Assembly: GCF_005860765.1 (NCBI RefSeq)
Contig: NZ_VCEI01000028.1
Coordinates: 372,001-436,000 of the forward strand
DNA length: 64,000 nt
Reading direction: 5' to 3'
Origin: Dyadobacter sediminis
Lineage (GTDB): Bacteria; Bacteroidota; Bacteroidia; Cytophagales; Spirosomataceae
The notes beneath the pieces are model-generated. The model was not told the origin of the DNA and made no database searches. It worked only from the letters and a program-made list of their open reading frames with translations. Positions within the stretch are counted from its first letter, which is position 1; every line of letters starts with the position of its first letter. The position numbers and the translations under genes were made by a program. Positions 1 through 9,752 of the stretch are shown piece by piece.

Positions 1-1584
1 AGAAGAAACGGCGAATGCTGGGGAAATTTACGCAAAGGCAATAATGAGGATTTTATCTTTGGTTTCGATTGCGGCGTCACCGATAGTGAAGACGGACGCG
101 TCATGCATGCAGGCAACTCCATCCTGCTGAACGACCTGAACGGAGACGGCAAAAAAGACCTGCTCGTTGGCCATGTCAGCAATGAACACATTTCTTTTCT
201 CACCAATTCAGCTTCCGGACTGATCGGAAATTTTACAGCTTACACCAATTCCTATCCGCCGACCGATCCGGTTTTACTGCATATTTTTCCGGCCGCTTAC
301 ATGGAAGACGTGGATTTTGACGGTGTGAAAGATTTGCTGGTTGCTCCGAATGTTTCTTCCAATGACGGGAACTTAACCGATTTCAGATCTTCCGGCTGGT
401 TTTACCACAATGCTGGCACAAACATAAAGCCCGATTTCAAATTACAGCAGAAAAACTTTCTTCAGGATCAGATGATCGATGTGGGGGAAAATGCCGCGCC
501 GACGTTTTTTGATGTGGACGGCGACGGCGACCTGGATATGGTGATCGGGACCGGCGGCAGGCCGGGCGCTGCGGGGTTCAAAGGAAGTTTGTGGCTTCTG
601 GAAAATACCGGAACCGCAGCCATGCCGGCATTTAAGCTTGCAACCGAAAATTATCTGAACATCACCGCTGCATTGTCCGTTTACAACCTGAAACCGCAGT
701 GGGCGGATTTTAACGGAGACGGCATGACCGATCTTGGGTTTGCGGCAACTTCGTCTGCAAGTCTGAAGCTGGAATATCGTTACATTCCCAACAAAGCCGC
801 TGCTGGCGCTGCTCCACAGTTCAATATGGCTGATGCCGTGACCATTGCTTTACCGGCAGACGTACAGATCGGTGATTCACCCTACTTTTATGACGGCGAC
901 GACGACGGCGATCTGGATTTGCTTCTGGGAAAGCCGCAGGGGAATATTTATTATTATAAAAATGCAGGAAACAGCAAGCAATTTGCTTTTAACCTTGAAA
1001 CAAATGCATTTGCAGGCGTCGGCAACAATGATTTCACAGGCGGTTCGCCGCAACTTGCTGTCATGGATTTTGATCTGGACGGGCAGCCGGATCTGCTTAC
1101 AGCTGATAACAGCGGAACAATCCGCATTTTTCACGGTGCAGCATGGGGCAAATGGACGCAAAGGGAAAGTCTGCTGGTAGCCGGCAACGGCAAGGCTACT
1201 GCGCCTGTATTCGGAAATTATCTTGCCGTTGCTGCAGGTGATTATAACGGGGACAAAAAAATGGATCTTGCCATCGGGAACAATGCCGGGGGCATAGGAC
1301 TGCTGACCAATGTGCTGCCGATTACCGTTACAGGAACGGAGCCGGTTCAAAGCATTGATTTTAAGGTATATCCCAATCCGGTAGCGGATTATGTCAGCGT
1401 ACATTCTTCCAGAGGCGGATCTTTGCGCATACTGACTGCCAACGGCAAGCCGGTGCTTGCAAACCGGAATGTAAAAGCGAACATGACATTGGAAATTTCT
1501 ACATTAAACTGGCCGGCAGGACTTTATATACTGGAACTTGAACATGGCAGCAGCCGGAATGTGAAGAAGATAGTTGTTCGCTAA
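1..1584 (+). CDS. Secreted FG-GAP/VCBS repeat protein with type IX sorting domain (5' partial)
   Basis: The reading frame is open from base 1, upstream of the first ATG at 103, so the N-terminus lies outside the window. The visible part is a run of FG-GAP/VCBS units with repeated calcium-binding-like motifs (DLNGDGKKD, DVDGDGDLD, DFNGDGMTD, DGDDDGDLD, DFDLDGQPD), the pattern of a beta-propeller. The last ~75 residues, starting near VYPNPVADYVSV and ending FKKIVVR-like (VKKIVVR), resemble a type A type IX secretion C-terminal sorting domain. By family knowledge it is exported and surface-attached or secreted; the ligand is unknown. The fold and export route are well supported, the function is not. 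Confidence 0.85.
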   Translation, partial: RRNGECWGNLRKGNNEDFIFGFDCGVTDSEDGRVMHAGNSILLNDLNGDGKKDLLVGHVSNEHISFLTNSASGLIGNFTAYTNSYPPTDPVLLHIFPAAYMEDVDFDGVKDLLVAPNVSSNDGNLTDFRSSGWFYHNAGTNIKPDFKLQQKNFLQDQMIDVGENAAPTFFDVDGDGDLDMVIGTGGRPGAAGFKGSLWLLENTGTAAMPAFKLATENYLNITAALSVYNLKPQWADFNGDGMTDLGFAATSSASLKLEYRYIPNKAAAGAAPQFNMADAVTIALPADVQIGDSPYFYDGDDDGDLDLLLGKPQGNIYYYKNAGNSKQFAFNLETNAFAGVGNNDFTGGSPQLAVMDFDLDGQPDLLTADNSGTIRIFHGAAWGKWTQRESLLVAGNGKATAPVFGNYLAVAAGDYNGDKKMDLAIGNNAGGIGLLTNVLPITVTGTEPVQSIDFKVYPNPVADYVSVHSSRGGSLRILTANGKPVLANRNVKANMTLEISTLNWPAGLYILELEHGSSRNVKKIVVR

Positions 1585-1678
1585 ATTGCCTTTTTTAATG
1601 ATCTGACTGCATTTGGAAGGCAATTTTATTGAGTAGATACCTTTTGATTTTAGCTTAAAAGTATAAAATCCTGTCTTC

Positions 1679-2761
1679 ATGCAAGCTCTTCTAGGTGTCA
1701 TTTTTCATTTTGTCGGCGGTTTCGCCTCCGGTAGTTTCTATATTCCGTACAAACAGGTTAAAGGCTGGGCCTGGGAGTCATACTGGATCGTAGGCGGGCT
1801 TTTTTCATGGCTTATCGTGCCGCCGCTTGCCGCTTATCTCACGATTCCGGATTTTACAGAAATCATAGCGCATACCAACGACGGAGTTCTCTTTATTACT
1901 TATCTATTCGGTGTTTTGTGGGGAATCGGCGGACTTACGTACGGACTTGGCGTACGTTATCTGGGCGTTTCCCTGGGTAGCAGTATTATTCTCGGACTTT
2001 GTTCGGTTTTTGGTGCGCTTATCCCCTCAGTTTATTATCAATATGCTCCAAAGCCCGGAAAAGACACCATTTCGGATTTGTTTACCAATAGCTGGGGCCA
2101 GATGGTCCTGCTTGGCTTGCTGGTTTGCGTGATCGGGATTGTCATCTGCGGAAAAGCGGGTGCAATGAAAGATAACGATCTTAAAAAAAGCGGTTACATA
2201 CCGGACGACAAGACCGAGTTTAAAATCGGACTGGGCCTTACGGTTTCCATTATTTCCGGTATTCTCAGCGCATGTTTTGCCTTCGGGATTGATGCCGGCA
2301 AAATTATGGCCGAAGATGCAAACGAGCTTTGGAAAGCAGTGAATCCGGGTCAGGGCGAATTTTTATTTCAAAACAATGTCACGTACGTTATCATTCTTTT
2401 AGGCGGACTTACGACCAATCTGATCTGGTGCATGATCCTGAATGCACGCAACAAGACTTTCTGCAACTATACCGACAGCAGCACGCCTTTGCTGAACAAT
2501 TACATCTTTTCTGCACTGGCCGGAACAACGTGGTTTATGCAGTTCTTCTTTTACGGAATGGGCGAGAGCAAACTTGGAAACGGCCCGAGCTCGTGGATTC
2601 TGCATATGGCATTTATTATTCTGGTCGCCAATTCCTGGGGATTGATCCTGAAAGAATGGAACGGGATCAGCAGGAAAACACTCCGGACGATCATTACCGG
2701 AATTCTGGTCATCGTGCTTTCCGTACTGATTGTCGGCTATGGAAATTACCTGCGTGAGTAA
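1679..2761 (+). CDS. rhaT: L-rhamnose/H+ symporter family permease (RhaT-like)
   Basis: The 360-residue product consists of about ten hydrophobic helices. Its N-terminus (GVIFHFVGGFASGSFYIPYK) and the segment GLTYGLGVRYLGVSLGSSI match the drug/metabolite-transporter-like RhaT family, which imports L-rhamnose with protons across the inner membrane. The start is the ATG at 1679. Neighbouring FG-GAP proteins and a sugar epimerase fit a carbohydrate-use setting, but no rhamnose isomerase, kinase or aldolase is visible here, so the substrate is inferred from the family alone. Confidence 0.85.
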   Translation: MQALLGVIFHFVGGFASGSFYIPYKQVKGWAWESYWIVGGLFSWLIVPPLAAYLTIPDFTEIIAHTNDGVLFITYLFGVLWGIGGLTYGLGVRYLGVSLGSSIILGLCSVFGALIPSVYYQYAPKPGKDTISDLFTNSWGQMVLLGLLVCVIGIVICGKAGAMKDNDLKKSGYIPDDKTEFKIGLGLTVSIISGILSACFAFGIDAGKIMAEDANELWKAVNPGQGEFLFQNNVTYVIILLGGLTTNLIWCMILNARNKTFCNYTDSSTPLLNNYIFSALAGTTWFMQFFFYGMGESKLGNGPSSWILHMAFIILVANSWGLILKEWNGISRKTLRTIITGILVIVLSVLIVGYGNYLRE

Positions 2762-2777
2762 TATTTCTTTTCCCAAG

Positions 2778-2810
2778 AGCTAAAAGCTAAAAGCTAATTG
2801 CTAAAAGCTA
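2778..2810. repeat. Heptamer tandem repeat (AGCTAAA, about 4.7 copies)
   Basis: Units at 2778, 2785, 2792, 2799 and 2806 read AGCTAAA, AGCTAAA, AGCTAAT, TGCTAAA and a partial AGCTA. The array lies between the permease stop and the FG-GAP start and ends 29 bases before the ATG at 2840. It could change length by slippage; any effect on expression is a guess. Confidence 0.8.
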
Positions 2811-2839
2811 TTTTAATACATTCTTAAACCTTTTACCCG

Positions 2840-4045
2840 ATGAAAAAAATGCAGAGTTCAATCAAGTTGATCTGTTTGTTGTCACTTGTATTGCTGGGAA
2901 TAAAAACGGTTCAGGCTCAATCCGCACAGAAAAAAGGAAAAGAAGTTACATTTAAAAAGCAGGAGCTCATCACGAAATTCATCTCTGAAGGCGCGGCATT
3001 CGGCGATGTGAACAAGGACGGCAAAAAAGATGTGCTTGCCGGTGCTTACTGGTTTGAAGCACCCGACTGGAAAGCACACGAACTGGCTAAACCCGATTCT
3101 TTTATCGTAAACGGAAGTTACAGCGATTCTTTTCTTGACTTTGCCATGGATGTAAATCAGGATGGCTGGATTGATCTGATCCGTATTGACTGGCCCGGAA
3201 AAGCGGCAGTATGGCATGAAAATCCGCAGGGAAAAACCGGTTACTGGCCAACGCATGTCATTCATTCTTCAGTCGGAAATGAATCGCCGCAACTTGTGGA
3301 CATGGACGGTGACAACCGGCTGGATTTGTTATGCAATGATCCGACGGCCAAAAAGGTAATCTGGCTGAAATGTCCTTCCAAAAAGGGAGAAACGGAATGG
3401 GAAAAATACATCATCAGCAACGATGAGAAAAATTCCACGCACATGTACACGCACGGTATCGGTTATGGCGATATCAATGGCGACGGCAGAAAGGATGTGC
3501 TGGTCAAATCAGGCTGGTGGGAAGGCCCGAAAGAAGGTCCGGCAAAGCATCCCAAAGATGCAGACTGGACTTTTCATCCCGCAGATCTTGGCGAGGATTG
3601 TTCACAGATGTACGTTATGGACCTGAATGGCGACGGCCTGAATGACGTTCTGAGTGCGTCCGCGCATAATTACGGCATATGGTGGCATGAACAGGGAAAA
3701 GACAAGGACGGAAAGGAAACCTGGAAGCACCACGAAATTGACAAGACTTTTTCTCAGACACACGGCCTGGCTCTGGCGGACATCAACGGGGACGGAAACA
3801 TGGATTTCGTTACCGGGAAAAGATATTTTGCGCATAACGGCAACGATCCGGGCGAATTTGAGCCTGCTGTGATCTGCTGGTATGAATACAAGCCGGGAAA
3901 AACACCTGAATGGATCAAACATGAAATTGACAGTGATTCCGGCGTCGGGCTGCATGTTACCGTAGAAGACATGAACAATGACAAACTTCCGGATATAGTT
4001 ACGGGAAATAAAAAAGGAGTTCGGATTTTCACGCAGCAGAAGTAA
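2840..4045 (+). CDS. Secreted FG-GAP/VCBS repeat protein
   Basis: The product has 401 residues with an N-terminal signal peptide (LICLLSLVLLGIKTVQAQS). Repeated units carry DVNKDGKKD, DVNQDGWID, DMDGDNRLD, DINGDGRKD, DLNGDGLND, DINGDGNMD and DMNNDKLPD, the acidic loops of a calcium-binding seven-bladed propeller. No C-terminal sorting domain is visible, so it is probably periplasmic or outer-membrane associated. The 27-kb FG-GAP protein has the same compact layout. It lies 44 bp upstream of the epimerase on the same strand, suggesting co-transcription. The biochemical role is unknown. Confidence 0.85.
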   Translation: MKKMQSSIKLICLLSLVLLGIKTVQAQSAQKKGKEVTFKKQELITKFISEGAAFGDVNKDGKKDVLAGAYWFEAPDWKAHELAKPDSFIVNGSYSDSFLDFAMDVNQDGWIDLIRIDWPGKAAVWHENPQGKTGYWPTHVIHSSVGNESPQLVDMDGDNRLDLLCNDPTAKKVIWLKCPSKKGETEWEKYIISNDEKNSTHMYTHGIGYGDINGDGRKDVLVKSGWWEGPKEGPAKHPKDADWTFHPADLGEDCSQMYVMDLNGDGLNDVLSASAHNYGIWWHEQGKDKDGKETWKHHEIDKTFSQTHGLALADINGDGNMDFVTGKRYFAHNGNDPGEFEPAVICWYEYKPGKTPEWIKHEIDSDSGVGLHVTVEDMNNDKLPDIVTGNKKGVRIFTQQK

Positions 4046-4089
4046 GTGCTGTTTTTGTAATGACATGAACCTGTTCAAAATTCAATGAA

Positions 4090-4935
4090 ATGAAATTCGG
4101 CATCAACACGTACCTGTTTTCTTCACCGTTCACAAACGAAAGCATTTCCTGTTTTCCACTTTTCAAAAAATGGGGCTTTGACTTTGTTGAAATTGCATTG
4201 GAAGATCCGGCAAACATTGATCCCGAACTTGTCAGAAAAGCGTTGGATGACAACGGACTGGAATGCCGTTCGGTATGTGCGGCAACCGGTAAGGGGCGCG
4301 ACCTGCGCGGCAACCGCAAGGAACAGATTACTTCTATGGAGTATATTCAGGAACTGATCAATATTGCGCCGGTTCTGGGCAGCAGCCTTGTTGCCGGACC
4401 TGTCTATTCAGCGGTCGGAAGGGCTGGTCTGGTTCCGGAAGAAAAGAAATCAAAACAATGGAATCTTGTCGTCAAAAACCTGAAATCACTTACTTCCTAT
4501 GCGGAAAAACAAAAGGTTAAGCTGGCCATTGAGCCGCTTAACCGTTATGAAACCGATTTTATCAACACCTGCGATCAGGCGATTCAATTAATAGAGGATG
4601 TCGGGAGCAATGCATTGTTTGTACATCTGGATTCCTTTCATATGAATCTGGAAGAAAAAGATCCGGCGCTGGCTATCAAAAAAGCGGGCGGAAAACTGGC
4701 TTTGCTGCATGCTTCGGGCAGCGACAGAGGAACGCCCGGCGGCGATCAGATCAACTGGGAACGGATTTTTGCAGCATTGGACAACATTAATTATCAGGGA
4801 GATATTGTCATTGAATCCTTTACGCCGGACGTCAAAATCATCGCAAAAGCAGCTTCCATCTGGCGTAAAATAGAACCTTCTAAGGAAGTCATTGCAATCG
4901 ATGGCCTGAACTTTCTTCGATCGCTTGCATTTTAA
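4090..4935 (+). CDS. Sugar phosphate isomerase/epimerase family TIM barrel (D-psicose/tagatose 3-epimerase type)
   Basis: The 281-residue product begins MKFGINTYLFSSPF and contains blocks typical of the xylose-isomerase-like TIM-barrel family. These include FDFVEIALEDP, the metal-ligand stretch LAIEPLNRYETDFINT, VHLDSFHMNLEE and VIESFTP; the Glu, Asp, His and Glu in them are the expected divalent-metal ligands. This pattern fits ketose 3-epimerases (D-psicose/D-tagatose type) better than endonuclease IV. It follows the FG-GAP gene at 44 bp and is probably cytoplasmic. The exact sugar is not determinable. Confidence 0.8.
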   Translation: MKFGINTYLFSSPFTNESISCFPLFKKWGFDFVEIALEDPANIDPELVRKALDDNGLECRSVCAATGKGRDLRGNRKEQITSMEYIQELINIAPVLGSSLVAGPVYSAVGRAGLVPEEKKSKQWNLVVKNLKSLTSYAEKQKVKLAIEPLNRYETDFINTCDQAIQLIEDVGSNALFVHLDSFHMNLEEKDPALAIKKAGGKLALLHASGSDRGTPGGDQINWERIFAALDNINYQGDIVIESFTPDVKIIAKAASIWRKIEPSKEVIAIDGLNFLRSLAF

Positions 4936-5021
4936 CGGATGTTGTCATTAAACAGCATGAAAATTTGCTCTTGAATTGTGCAAATAGGCGAGTAGCAGTT
5001 ATCCGAAGTATTTATAAATTA

Positions 5022-5047
5022 ATGGCGCCGGTGATTTCCGGCGCCAT
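5022..5047. terminator. Bidirectional hairpin terminator
   Basis: A perfect 10-bp stem (ATGGCGCCGG / CCGGCGCCAT) with a TGATTT loop sits between the convergent epimerase and TonB-dependent receptor genes. Confidence 0.7.
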
Positions 5048-5058
5048 CTGTTTCAATC

Positions 5059-7983
5059 TTAATTCAATAATCCGTCAAATGTAAGGGCAACGTAGTACAA
5101 GCCGCCCAATGTGGGGCCGCCGGCGTACTGTATATAATTTCTGTTGAAAATGTTACTGCCGCCAACTTTGACATTTGCTTTTATCTGCGGCACTTTATAA
5201 GTAACCTGTGCATCGAAAGTATGGATTTCAGGAACCTTACCGTTTACAAGCGGACTTTCCCACATAAATGCCTGCTGCCATCTGTAAACCACGCTGAACC
5301 CAAGGTTTTTCACAATCTGACGATTCCCGAACTGAACATTGGCCGTCCATTCCGGCGTATTGAATCCGGTTACAAAAATATCCGTAGTCGCATTGGACTT
5401 GATTTTATTGAAGCTTGTATTTCCTGAAATCGTAAAGTTTTTGTAGAAATTGTAAGTCAGGCCAAGTGCCGAGCCATAATTTCTATACTGGTTTTTTGCA
5501 TTGGTATAAACCCGGTAACGATCCTGTCCGGCATCGCGGTTGGCATCCAGCATGGCAAGCACTGCGGCGTCGGAGCCAATGGTTTGTCCGCGCGGAACAT
5601 CCACTTGTACCTGACCGAGAAAACCATCGTAAGTATTGGTATAAGCGTCAAAGTCAAAAACCAGTGTATTGTTCAGGAAAACACTTTTGTAACCGAACTC
5701 GTAAGAATGGATTTGTTCCGGACGGCCTTTGTCAAGCTGCGCTTTTACGAGTAAGTTCCGGTTTGCAAGCGCTGCATCGTTGCGGTTTGCACCCGCGGCA
5801 ACTGCTGCATTGACAGCTGCATTGAAAATAACACCGGATGCTCTTGTGTAGCTGTTGTCCAGATAACCCAGACCTTCATTGATATACGACAAACTGCCTA
5901 CGCGCTTCACACGGCCATTGTTTACGTAAGAAAGTGCTTCAAACAAGCCCGGAAAACGATAACCCTGCTGATAGGTAAAACGGAAATTGTTGTTCGGAGT
6001 AGGAGAGTAAACGGCTGCAAGGCGCGGCGTGAGCTTAGGGTCAAATTCAGGATTGTAGTCATACCGCAATGAACCGAACAATTTCAGCCGGTCTTTAAAA
6101 AACTGTTTCGTAACCTGCGCGAAAGCACCTACTTTTTTATAGTTGATCTTGTCACCGAATGTTCCGTCTTCAAGCTGTCTTCCGCGATCCGCAATTGGTC
6201 TGGAAAAATCGACGAACGTATTGCCGTCGGGAGTAATCCTGTAATTTCTTGCGTCACCGCCGATCAGCAGGTCAAAATATTTCGTGTATTTGGAAAGGTC
6301 CCATTGTCCTTCAATGTGATACAAATGGCTTTTTTGAATCAAAGCGGCACCGCCGGAAGCCGGAGCATCCGGAATTGTAGACGATTTGATATCCCAGTTA
6401 TTAATGCTGCGGATCAATGCTTTCTGATCTTCAAATGCCTTTGTTCCCGGAACCGCCCGGTTTGCATCGGCAACGCCACGCGCATACTGTGTTGCAGCGG
6501 CAAGATTTGCGTCCGTCAGTGCGCCGCCATTTTGTTCGGCATACGTGTTTAATGCTGTTTTGTACGCAGCGCCCCATGTGCTTCCGCTTCCGCCCGTGGA
6601 CAAGTCCATATTATCGGCAAGCGGCTTTACATTGAAAGAATCACCGGAATTCTCTGATGAAATATAAGCCCTTACCAAAAAGTTGCTGCCTTTCAGGTCG
6701 ATTTTATGATTCTGAACAAGGACGTTGTCCAGTTGTATTTTATTTCCGCGCTGAAACACGCCGTCCATTTTACCAACTCGGTAACTGTAAGAAATTTCCG
6801 CCTGATCACTAAGTCTGTAATGCAAAGCTGCATCAAATTTCAGATTGTCCACATGCGGGCTGATCAAGTCTTTTTCCCAGTATCCGGTACGGGCCACATT
6901 CAGCGTTTGATTGGCTTTCCCATTGATGGTCAATCCGCTTACCGAAACGGTGTTACTTCCGGCCAGTACGTCGTCGCCGTACTTGTTCCATCCGTCAAAA
7001 GCCGCGTTATTGGCTCCGTTCAGCGATGGAAAACTCGGATTGGCACTTTTGAGATTGTTCGGGTTCTGATCCAGTCTTGTATCCGCAAGCCAGTCGGTAC
7101 CTTTCATGTAACCGAAATTCAGCTTGAAGGCAATTTTGTTGTTAAATGCTTTGGCATAGCGAATAGCCGTTTCAGTCAGAATACTGGCATCGCGACCGGT
7201 TCCGCCCACATGATTTACACCGGTTTTCTGATATACACTCAGGCCCTGATAAAAGAAAGGGCTTTTGGTCAAAAGGTTCGACATTCCATTGATTGCATTC
7301 AAACCATAAAGAGCGGAAGCTGCTCCGGGCGTAATTTCAACGCTGGCAATATCCAGTTCGGTAGGCCCGATGGAATTTCCGAGCGGAACGCCGAGTGTAG
7401 CCGCCTGCATGTCAATGCCGTCTACAAGCTGCATAAACCGGTAATTGCTCGGGATATTGAAACCGCGCGTATTGGGAATTTTAAAGGTCAGACTGGAAGT
7501 AGTCATCTGTACGCCTTTCACATTTTCCAGTGCGTCGTAAAAGGAAGGAGAAGGGGATTCACGTATGGCACGGATATCCAGTTTGGCAATGGCGACCGGC
7601 GATTTCAGAATGCTTTCTTCCACTCTGGAAGCCGTAACCACTATTTCCTGAGCAAGTTGCGTTTGTGTTACAAGTTCCACATTCAGGTTGGAGCCGGGGC
7701 CGGTAACTTCAAATTCCTGCGTCTGGAAACCAACGCTTGATATGATGAGTGTAAACGGATACTTGGCTTTGGACCTTAATTTGAAACTGCCGTCGGATTC
7801 GGTCGTTGTTCCGGTTACCGTTCCTTTTATAAGAACACTGACACCGGGAAGGGAAGTTTTATCGTTCTTATCTACGATTTTACCGGATATTTCAATAAAA
7901 TTATTTCCTTGGGAAAATGATAAAACAGGAAGAAGTAAAAGAACGAGGACGAAAAGATTTTTTACAATAAAATTGGCTTTCAT
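5059..7983 (-). CDS. TonB-dependent receptor with carboxypeptidase-regulatory-like N-domain
   Basis: The start is placed at the ATG at 7983, which gives a clean signal peptide (MKANFIVKNLFVLVLLLLPV...SFSQG); an in-frame ATG at 8019 would add 12 residues. After the signal comes a CarboxypepD-reg-like domain (ISGKIVDKNDKTSLPGVSV). A TonB box/plug region follows (EIVVTASRVEESILKSP, FYDALENVKGVQM, TRGFNIPSNYRFMQLVDGID), then a long beta-barrel ending in an aromatic-containing strand. No SusD partner is adjacent, so it is not a classical Sus pair. It should import a large ligand through the outer membrane; the substrate is unknown. A good promoter lies at 8045-8075. Confidence 0.9.
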   Translation of the reverse strand: MKANFIVKNLFVLVLLLLPVLSFSQGNNFIEISGKIVDKNDKTSLPGVSVLIKGTVTGTTTESDGSFKLRSKAKYPFTLIISSVGFQTQEFEVTGPGSNLNVELVTQTQLAQEIVVTASRVEESILKSPVAIAKLDIRAIRESPSPSFYDALENVKGVQMTTSSLTFKIPNTRGFNIPSNYRFMQLVDGIDMQAATLGVPLGNSIGPTELDIASVEITPGAASALYGLNAINGMSNLLTKSPFFYQGLSVYQKTGVNHVGGTGRDASILTETAIRYAKAFNNKIAFKLNFGYMKGTDWLADTRLDQNPNNLKSANPSFPSLNGANNAAFDGWNKYGDDVLAGSNTVSVSGLTINGKANQTLNVARTGYWEKDLISPHVDNLKFDAALHYRLSDQAEISYSYRVGKMDGVFQRGNKIQLDNVLVQNHKIDLKGSNFLVRAYISSENSGDSFNVKPLADNMDLSTGGSGSTWGAAYKTALNTYAEQNGGALTDANLAAATQYARGVADANRAVPGTKAFEDQKALIRSINNWDIKSSTIPDAPASGGAALIQKSHLYHIEGQWDLSKYTKYFDLLIGGDARNYRITPDGNTFVDFSRPIADRGRQLEDGTFGDKINYKKVGAFAQVTKQFFKDRLKLFGSLRYDYNPEFDPKLTPRLAAVYSPTPNNNFRFTYQQGYRFPGLFEALSYVNNGRVKRVGSLSYINEGLGYLDNSYTRASGVIFNAAVNAAVAAGANRNDAALANRNLLVKAQLDKGRPEQIHSYEFGYKSVFLNNTLVFDFDAYTNTYDGFLGQVQVDVPRGQTIGSDAAVLAMLDANRDAGQDRYRVYTNAKNQYRNYGSALGLTYNFYKNFTISGNTSFNKIKSNATTDIFVTGFNTPEWTANVQFGNRQIVKNLGFSVVYRWQQAFMWESPLVNGKVPEIHTFDAQVTYKVPQIKANVKVGGSNIFNRNYIQYAGGPTLGGLYYVALTFDGLLN

Positions 7984-8044
7984 AAAAACCGGCGGGTGGT
8001 TGTTTAAATTAATTTGCAAATGTTTAATCTATCGGATTAGTAGA

Positions 8045-8075
8045 CAAAAGTAGTTTAGTTTTATTAAGGATCAAA
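8045..8075 (-). promoter_or_regulatory. Bacteroidota promoter of the TonB-dependent receptor
   Basis: On the minus strand TTTG (8072-8075), a 19-bp spacer and TACTTTTG (8045-8052) match the TTTG / TAnnTTTG consensus exactly. It lies about 60 nt upstream of the ATG at 7983. Confidence 0.65.
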
Positions 8076-8176
8076 TTTTTGAAGATCAATTTCTAGTAAA
8101 AGAGAAATTCGAGAAATAGGTAAAAGCTAATTATTGCGGCAAGTAAACAGCTGGAATCAGCAATAAGGGTATGAAA

Positions 8177-8203
8177 AAAGCCCCTGAACGAATCAGAGGC
8201 TTT
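8177..8203 (-). terminator. Rho-independent terminator of mqo
   Basis: Read on the minus strand, AAAGCCTCTGA pairs with TCAGGGGCTTT (one mismatch, 5-nt loop) and is followed by a T run, 22 nt after the mqo stop. Confidence 0.75.
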
Positions 8204-8225
8204 AAATAGCAAATATGATTTATAA

Positions 8226-9752
8226 TCAGGCAGTGATTCCTTCTTCAAGCTGCGATGCGCTCAACTGCAAAACTTCAGTTGTTCTTGCGCGCGTTTTAGC
8301 CGCCAGATTTGCATCCTTGGCCAGCGATTTTCCAACAGACGGAATGATCTTTTTCAATTCTTCCTGCCATTCTTTGGATTTTGCCTCTTTAAAGCATTTG
8401 TTAATCAGTTCCAGCATAATGGAAACGGACGTAGAAGCACCCGGAGATGCGCCCAGCAGCGCAGCCAGAGAACCGTCCGCAGCCGTTACCATTTCGGTTC
8501 CAAATTCCAGTACACCGCCCACTTTCTTGTCTTTTTTGATTACCTGAACACGTTGTCCGGCCATTTCCAGATCCCAGTCTTCCAGTTTAGCTTCCGGCAA
8601 GTAATCTTTCAATGCCATCAGACGATCCTGCGGCGATTGTCTCACCTGATCAATCAGATACTTTGTCAACGGAATATTGTGAATTCCCGCAGCCAGCATC
8701 GGCCTGATGTTATTCAGCTTAATGGAAAGCGGAAGGTCGAGGAACGACCCGTTTTTCAGGAATTTGGTAGAAAAACCTGCATAAGGCCCGAACAGCAATG
8801 CTTTTTTGCCTTCGATCATACGTGTATCCAGGTGCGGTACCGACATAGGAGGAGAGCCGACAGAAGCTTTTCCATATACTTTTGCCTGATGTTTTTCAAT
8901 GATCTCGGGTTTATTGCAAACGAGCCACTGGCCGCTTACCGGAAATCCGCCGAATCCTTTACCTTCCGGAATACCTGATTTTTCAAGCAATGGAAGAGAG
9001 CCGCCGCCAGCACCAATGAATACGAACTTGGTTTTGACTTTAGTCTCTTTTCTCGTAGTGCGGTCTTTTACCTCGATAATCCACGAACCGTCTTTATGAC
9101 GATCAAAATCGTCCACTTCATGATTCAGGTAAAGATTGACACCTTCCTGTTTTTCAAGATGATCAAACATGAATTTGGTAAGTGTTCCGAAATTCACATC
9201 CGTTCCCAGTTCCATTCGGGTTGCTGCCACTTTCTCATTCGGATCTCTTCCTTCCATCACAACCGGAATCCAGTTGCTTATTTCCTTGCTATCTTCACTG
9301 AATTCCATTTCCCGGAACAAATGATGCTTTGTAAGTGCTTCATAGCGTTTTCTCAGGTATTCCACATTTTCTTCACCCCAGACAAAGCTCATGTGCGGAA
9401 TGTTATGGATAAAAGCATCCGGAGATTCAATCACCCCGGTTTCAACAAGAAAAGACCAGAATTCTTTGGAGACTTCGAAAGACTCGGCAATTTTAATGGC
9501 CTTCTTTGTTTCAATAGAGCCGTCTTCAAGTTGCGGCGTGTAGTTCAGTTCGCAGAAGGCAGAGTGTCCGGTTCCGGCATTGTTCCAGGGATCCGAACTT
9601 TCGGCAGTAACACGGTCAAGACGTTCGAAAATGGATATTGTGATAGATGGGTTTAATTTTTTAAGCAAAACTCCAAGAGTTGCACTCATGATACCGGCCC
9701 CAATCAAAACAACATCAGGGGAGATCGTTTTTGAAGATTTTTTGGTAACCAT
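8226..9752 (-). CDS. mqo: Malate:quinone oxidoreductase
   Basis: The 508-residue length is usual for this FAD-dependent, membrane-associated enzyme that oxidises L-malate and reduces quinone in the TCA cycle. The N-terminus carries the FAD-binding loop (VVLIGAGIMSATLGVLL). Family blocks follow: SSDPWNNAGTGHSAFCELNYTP, GGGSLPLLEKSGIPEGKGFGGFPVSGQWL, and a C-terminal ADGSLAALLGASPGAST. It is monocistronic, with its own terminator downstream. The ATG at 9752 puts the Rossmann loop at the usual distance from the N-terminus. Confidence 0.95.
   Translation of the reverse strand: MVTKKSSKTISPDVVLIGAGIMSATLGVLLKKLNPSITISIFERLDRVTAESSDPWNNAGTGHSAFCELNYTPQLEDGSIETKKAIKIAESFEVSKEFWSFLVETGVIESPDAFIHNIPHMSFVWGEENVEYLRKRYEALTKHHLFREMEFSEDSKEISNWIPVVMEGRDPNEKVAATRMELGTDVNFGTLTKFMFDHLEKQEGVNLYLNHEVDDFDRHKDGSWIIEVKDRTTRKETKVKTKFVFIGAGGGSLPLLEKSGIPEGKGFGGFPVSGQWLVCNKPEIIEKHQAKVYGKASVGSPPMSVPHLDTRMIEGKKALLFGPYAGFSTKFLKNGSFLDLPLSIKLNNIRPMLAAGIHNIPLTKYLIDQVRQSPQDRLMALKDYLPEAKLEDWDLEMAGQRVQVIKKDKKVGGVLEFGTEMVTAADGSLAALLGASPGASTSVSIMLELINKCFKEAKSKEWQEELKKIIPSVGKSLAKDANLAAKTRARTTEVLQLSASQLEEGITA

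Noticed and set aside
6706-7740. 344-codon plus-strand ORF opposite the TonB-dependent receptor
   Set aside because: It lies entirely antisense to a well-matched receptor gene and has no recognisable domain or low-complexity-free protein pattern; it is a shadow frame.
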